Source: Treponema sp.
GTDB taxonomy: Bacteria > Spirochaetota > Spirochaetia > Treponematales > Rectinemataceae
Assembly: GCA_017849315.1 (NCBI GenBank)
Contig: JAFIHQ010000186.1
Location: forward strand, 1-13,607
Reading direction: 5' to 3'
Length of the DNA stretch: 13,607 nucleotides
Shown: positions 12,995-13,607 of the stretch, piece after piece
Layout of the letters: the number at the start of each line of letters is the position of its first letter
How positions within the stretch are numbered: position 1 is the stretch's first letter
Translations under genes and position numbers: made by a program
The notes under the pieces: generated by a model
What the model was told of the DNA's origin: nothing
Database searches by the model: none
The model's input: only the letters and a program-made list of their open reading frames with translations

Positions 12995-13607
12995 AATGGT
13001 TTGGTGGTTCTGGCAGCTCAGAAGATCGCAAGCGCTGGACTCAGTCGGTGTTCTTGACTGTCGCCCTTTATGGAGTACTGGGTCTGGTGGCGTTTCTGAC
13101 CCAGACCATGAGCCCGCCTCAGGAGTTGGTTCTTTCCAATAGGACGGTAATCGTCAATCTGGATGGCCCAGTAAAGGAAAAATCAGGGCGGGGCTCAGTC
13201 TATCCTTCCGATGTCGGCGAAGAGGGTGAAACCATACAATTGCCCGAGCCGGCGGTTACCCAGCAAAAAACGCAAGTTCCGGCCAACGCGGCCCCCAAGG
13301 TTGTCGCGGCTCCTCAGACGCAGGCAGAGAGCAAACCATCGGCAAAACCTACTACAACTCAGGCCAACAAACCCGCCCCCACTCCAGCGACGCCACCTTC
13401 CGTTGCCAATCCTGCGCAAGACGTGCGGACAAGTCCTTTGGCGCTCGTTTCTGCAGTTCAGGATGTACAAAAGACGCCTCCAGGTACGAGCCAGACAAGT
13501 ACGAATCCTCCAAAACAGGAAGCGCCGACCCAGGTCGAGGAGCCATGGACACCCTCGGGTACCCGCAGCTCCAAATCTGGTCAAACAAGTGCCAATCAGT
13601 TTTTATA
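12991..13607 (+). CDS. TonB/TolA-like energy transducer (3' end missing)
   Basis: The frame is open from ATG 12991 to the right edge: 205 codons with no stop. The predicted protein has a short positively charged cytoplasmic start, one membrane helix (about 19-37) and then a long periplasmic spacer rich in Pro, Ala, Thr, Gln and Lys (about 75-205). This is the layout of TonB and TolA proteins, which carry ExbB/ExbD energy across the periplasm to the outer membrane. The C-terminal domain that would separate TonB from TolA lies outside the window. The start codon overlaps the exbD stop (ATGA), with AGAGGA about 12 bases upstream, so it is the third gene of the exbB-exbD operon. The assignment rests on topology and position, not on a diagnostic motif. 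Confidence 0.75.
   Translation, partial: MKWFGGSGSSEDRKRWTQSVFLTVALYGVLGLVAFLTQTMSPPQELVLSNRTVIVNLDGPVKEKSGRGSVYPSDVGEEGETIQLPEPAVTQQKTQVPANAAPKVVAAPQTQAESKPSAKPTTTQANKPAPTPATPPSVANPAQDVRTSPLALVSAVQDVQKTPPGTSQTSTNPPKQEAPTQVEEPWTPSGTRSSKSGQTSANQFL

Overview
The window looks like chromosomal DNA of a spirochaete, most likely a Treponema-like member of Spirochaetota with GC content a little above 50% by eye. The grounds are a DUF4954-type beta-helix protein, an EF-G gene outside any str operon, a Gram-negative envelope gene set (an exported protease with a predicted beta-barrel, and ExbB/ExbD/TonB-type genes), and several proteins of the type seen in treponemes. Placement is by recognition only and is not proven. 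I see no tRNA, rRNA, CRISPR array, insertion sequence or phage gene.

Layout. Positions 1-1813 (minus strand) hold a large DUF4954 beta-helix protein that runs off the left edge. It is divergent from a 194-residue orphan protein (1891-2475, plus). Next come two minus-strand genes: an exported C39-like cysteine peptidase with a probable C-terminal beta-barrel (2660-4249), preceded in transcription by an elongation factor G gene (4355-6382). EF-G is divergent from a 740-residue U32 protein of the RlhA/TrhP type (6520-8742, plus). An IclR regulator (8972-9769, plus) has a repeat-rich 229-base upstream region and overlaps the end of a single-stranded DNA-binding protein gene (9724-10158, minus) tail to tail. 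ssb is divergent from purB (10341-11744, plus), whose product resembles the animal type of adenylosuccinate lyase. The right end is a tightly coupled operon, exbB-exbD-tonB-like (11808 to the edge), joined by two ATGA stop/start overlaps.

How the genes relate. EF-G and the U32 protein both act on translation if the U32 protein hydroxylates rRNA or tRNA, and they share a 137-base divergent control region. The ExbB/ExbD/TonB genes would form one inner-membrane energy-transducing complex. The remaining neighbours look like unrelated single-gene units. No intergenic gap exceeds 300 bases. The 184 bases at 2476-2659, between two converging genes, show only a weak 4-bp hairpin and no convincing terminator.

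Main points of interest. (a) Four genes without a Shine-Dalgarno sequence have a -10-like hexamer 6 or 7 bases before the start codon, which suggests leaderless mRNAs. (b) The C39-like peptidase appears fused to an outer-membrane barrel. (c) The last 15 residues of IclR are antisense to the SSB acidic tail, and SSB has an unusual C-terminal tip. (d) Five proteins carry small in-frame tandem duplications of 15-21 bases or similar repeats in linkers. (e) A long inverted repeat lies just before the iclR ribosome-binding site.
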